NCBI GenBank assembly: GCA_020055645.1
Contig: CM034546.1
Span: 108,531,375-108,595,374, forward strand
DNA: 64,000 nt
Direction: 5' to 3'
Origin: Tomocerus qinae
Lineage: Eukaryota > Arthropoda > Collembola > Entomobryomorpha > Tomoceridae
The notes below the pieces were generated by a model. It had not been told where the DNA came from and did not search any database. It saw only the letters and a list, made by a program, of their open reading frames with translations. This document shows, piece by piece, positions 61,522 through 64,000 of the stretch. The stretch's first letter is position 1. Every line of letters starts with the position of its first letter. The position numbers were made by a program, and so were the translations under genes.

Positions 61522-64000
61522 GTATGTACTTTTCTATAATGTGACTCAAACTCACTCCTAACTAAACTCATCGTCTCAATCTTAAACCAGCATGTATCCC
61601 TTCCCCCACACAAACCTATACTCTCCTCTAACAAATAGCAAGATACATTCATGCCCATCCTATAAATGTCAACGATTTTCTATCCTATAATAATATGTCC
61701 TCCATCCTTTCTCTACCAATACCTTTCACCACCTTTTTCAGGAAAATCAATCCCAATAGAATCAACCTCCCTTGCCCAATTGTGTTGTCCTGTAAACTTA
61801 ATGTCCCTACTACGCCTACCTTTTCCATTATGTATCCGTATACTATTATATCATAGTATAACAAACGTGGTTTCCCTCGACTCCTTCTCTTTTGATTTAA
61901 ATGGCATGGAGAACAGAGAATGTGGATTGAGTGTAACTACCATACTACGTGTACACCATGAGATGTGATGGAATGAAATGCTTTGCATATGCATTCCACC
62001 CTGATATAAAATGCAATGCAATCTTATGCAATATTGATCTCCATTTGTTTTGCTTCCCTGTCTGAGCACTGAAATCTTGTCCCTTGACTTAGCAACTTAA
62101 CTTAACTACCGTTTTGGGACTGGGAGTTCACGTTGACTTGAGTTAACTTAACGTAACATGACATCCCAACTTCCCCTCGATGAAATGAAAAGGTGCTCTT
62201 CTATGCTAATCTAATGCAGACAGATACTACAAAACTCCACACGCACTATTCTCCATTCATTCTGCTACGCATAATGCACTTTACCATTAAGCCTTACCCT
62301 ATTAGCACAGACAAACTTATGAAAGTATACCCATTAAGACAACATTTTCATACTCACAGTAGTGCCTGTAGAACTTATACGAAAAACTACACATTACTAT
62401 TTTGTATTACCCACTATAACATTTTCCTCTTTCATCAGACGACTCTTTTACATTACTTTTTAGTAGGTACATCAATTCGCTGTAGATTCATTCATTTCAT
62501 CCTGTATAAGGCAGTTGCAATGCAATTTGCTAGCTCTGTATACGTAAATGACTTGGTAATCTACTAGAAACTCTACTACTACTATACTTTATTCTTTTTA
62601 TACAGTATACACCTATACTAGGTATGCAAGTAACGAACATCATTGGTTTTCACCACTGTTTAACAAAGTCCCCTTTCCTGAATGAAATTTCCTTGACTTC
62701 ACTTTCATTCCGTTTAGCTGACAAGCTTTCTTACCCCATTTCCTCTTCAAACATTTATCTTTTTCTCCCACACGTTTACACAGTACAATAGCTTCAAGAA
62801 CAAATATATACGGAAGCTCTCCGAATCATATTATTTAACATTTTGATACTTGTAACTTGTAGCTTTTCATCCAAGTTACTATAAGCGCAATCTCTGCTAT
62901 TATTTGTCACTCAGTACAGATACCGTAGTTTGTCTTTTCAGATAGTTATAGGGGGACAAAACTTTTAAGTAATTCTGAAATAATTCTGGAAATAATTCTG
63001 GAAAATAATGGAAATTCTAAAATATCCAGAATTATTATTTAATGCATACTAACACTATTATGCCGACCAAATATCTACAGTATAGCTGAAGCAAATATAA
63101 AATTTAGTTGGTGACTGTTTTGGCACTGTTCTTCCATCTGCAAAATTGAATTGGTAAAAAAATTTAACCAGCTGTTAAAAACTTCTTGTGATATTTGGCA
63201 CTGTACTCCCTATTTTAACTTTTAAGTATTCTCGGTTAAGAATACTAATTAATTAATACTTCGGTGAAATTTTCGTCTTTATTTGATCCTTTATGACATG
63301 AAATAAGGAGTGTCCTTTTAAATCAATTTGTACTTGGGTCCTACTGTATACTGTATAGACACCACTCTTTTGTTACATCCTATTCCAAATCCTGAACAGC
63401 ATGCCTTTCCTTCCAGGAAAGCTTTACTTCATGAAAGTTGTTATTTTACACTTATACAATTAAAAGTGTCAGTTCTCAGTTACCATAATATTATGACAGC
63501 TGTTGTGTTGGGACTTGAGAGATGGGTTAATGAGTATTTGAGCATAATATTACTCTAAATAAAAGCTCCTAGCTATGAGCCTCTCAGGTTTGACGCAGAT
63601 GACGTCAAAGAAAATGAGGCGAAAGATGTAGTTAATAAATTTAGGAGTTGATGCCAGGGATGTCTCTAATTGTATGATTTGTGGCACAATGTTTATCTTA
63701 TTAGGGAAGTGGACAATAGTGTCATAAATAAATAACAGGGATGTTGGGAATGAAAAGATAAACAAGAAAATAATGAATGACATTCGAAAAGGAAGGTCTG
63801 AACACCTAATAATATCTCTCATTGTAGGGTGACAAAAGAAGCGGAAGAGGAATAAGGGAGAGGATAATGCAAGTGGAAGAGGAATGCGAATAAAATGAAA
63901 AGGACAATATGTAGAGATAGGACAAGAGAGGTGCCTTGTCTGTCTACCTTAGGCAGTGGCCAAAGCCAGAGAAATAGAAAAGTTAGAGTAGTATAGTTGA
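61522..64000 (+). other. Intron 2 of beat gene 2 (continues beyond window)
   Basis: There is no exon matching the second half of Ig1 (expected phase 0, with a G-x-F/Y-x-C motif) before the end of the window. At 62,970-63,036 there are roughly three direct copies of AATAATTCTGGA, one degenerate, followed by an inverted copy. Otherwise I see nothing. Confidence 0.55.
62970..63036. repeat. Short direct and inverted repeat of AATAATTCTGGA
   Basis: Degenerate and exact copies of AATAATTCTGGA lie at about 62,970-63,002. The exact reverse complement TCCAGAATTATT lies at 63,025-63,036, so 62,991-63,036 can fold into a 12-bp hairpin with a 22-base loop. Confidence 0.6.

Noticed and set aside
62700..63550. 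Possible third exon of beat gene 2 after CAG sites at about 62,784, 62,940 and 63,417
   Set aside because: Frames after these acceptors lack the expected G-x-F/Y-x-C strand and stop quickly.

Overview
The window is AT-rich eukaryotic nuclear DNA. Its genes are spliced, with GT..AG introns of about 0.13 to 13 kb and coding exons of 60 to 270 bp. The recognisable genes belong to the Beaten path (Beat) family of two-immunoglobulin-domain neuronal proteins, which is known from arthropods. With a Ty1/copia-type retroelement also present, I infer an arthropod, most likely an insect, springtail or crustacean. I cannot name the species. There is no sign of bacterial, organellar or rRNA/tRNA sequence.

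Layout: 1-13.7 kb has no gene I can support. Positions 13,705-43,304 (minus strand) hold a complete seven-exon beat-like gene. Hand splicing joins every phase correctly and gives 314 residues: signal peptide, Ig1, Ig2, Ser-rich stalk and hydrophobic C-terminal tail. Its 12.8-kb first intron contains a 5'-complete but 3'-truncated and frameshifted Ty1/copia element (about 34.6-38.9 kb, same strand). It also contains one copy of an unidentified dispersed repeat and a degenerate inverted repeat. Positions 43.3-54.2 kb are a 10.9-kb divergent intergenic region that should hold both promoters. Positions 54,215-61,521 (plus strand) hold the first two coding exons of a second beat-like gene, which continues beyond the window. 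Its 7-kb first intron carries a second copy of the same dispersed repeat, interrupted by a 94-bp near-perfect palindrome and by a roughly 320-bp segment flanked by 6-bp direct repeats.

The two beat genes are head-to-head paralogs. Their first Ig exons are identical at 39 of 68 positions (hand count) and their intron phases match, except that the minus-strand gene has one extra phase-2 intron within Ig1. Beat proteins are secreted or membrane-attached axon-guidance ligands, known in Drosophila to bind Sidestep-family receptors, so the pair probably serves neuronal recognition. I found no operon-like or defence system. The items most worth checking are the paralog pair and its intron difference, the palindromic insertion, the repeated leader of the copia element, and scattered islands of a GAGTTGAG/AGTCAAGT-type word.
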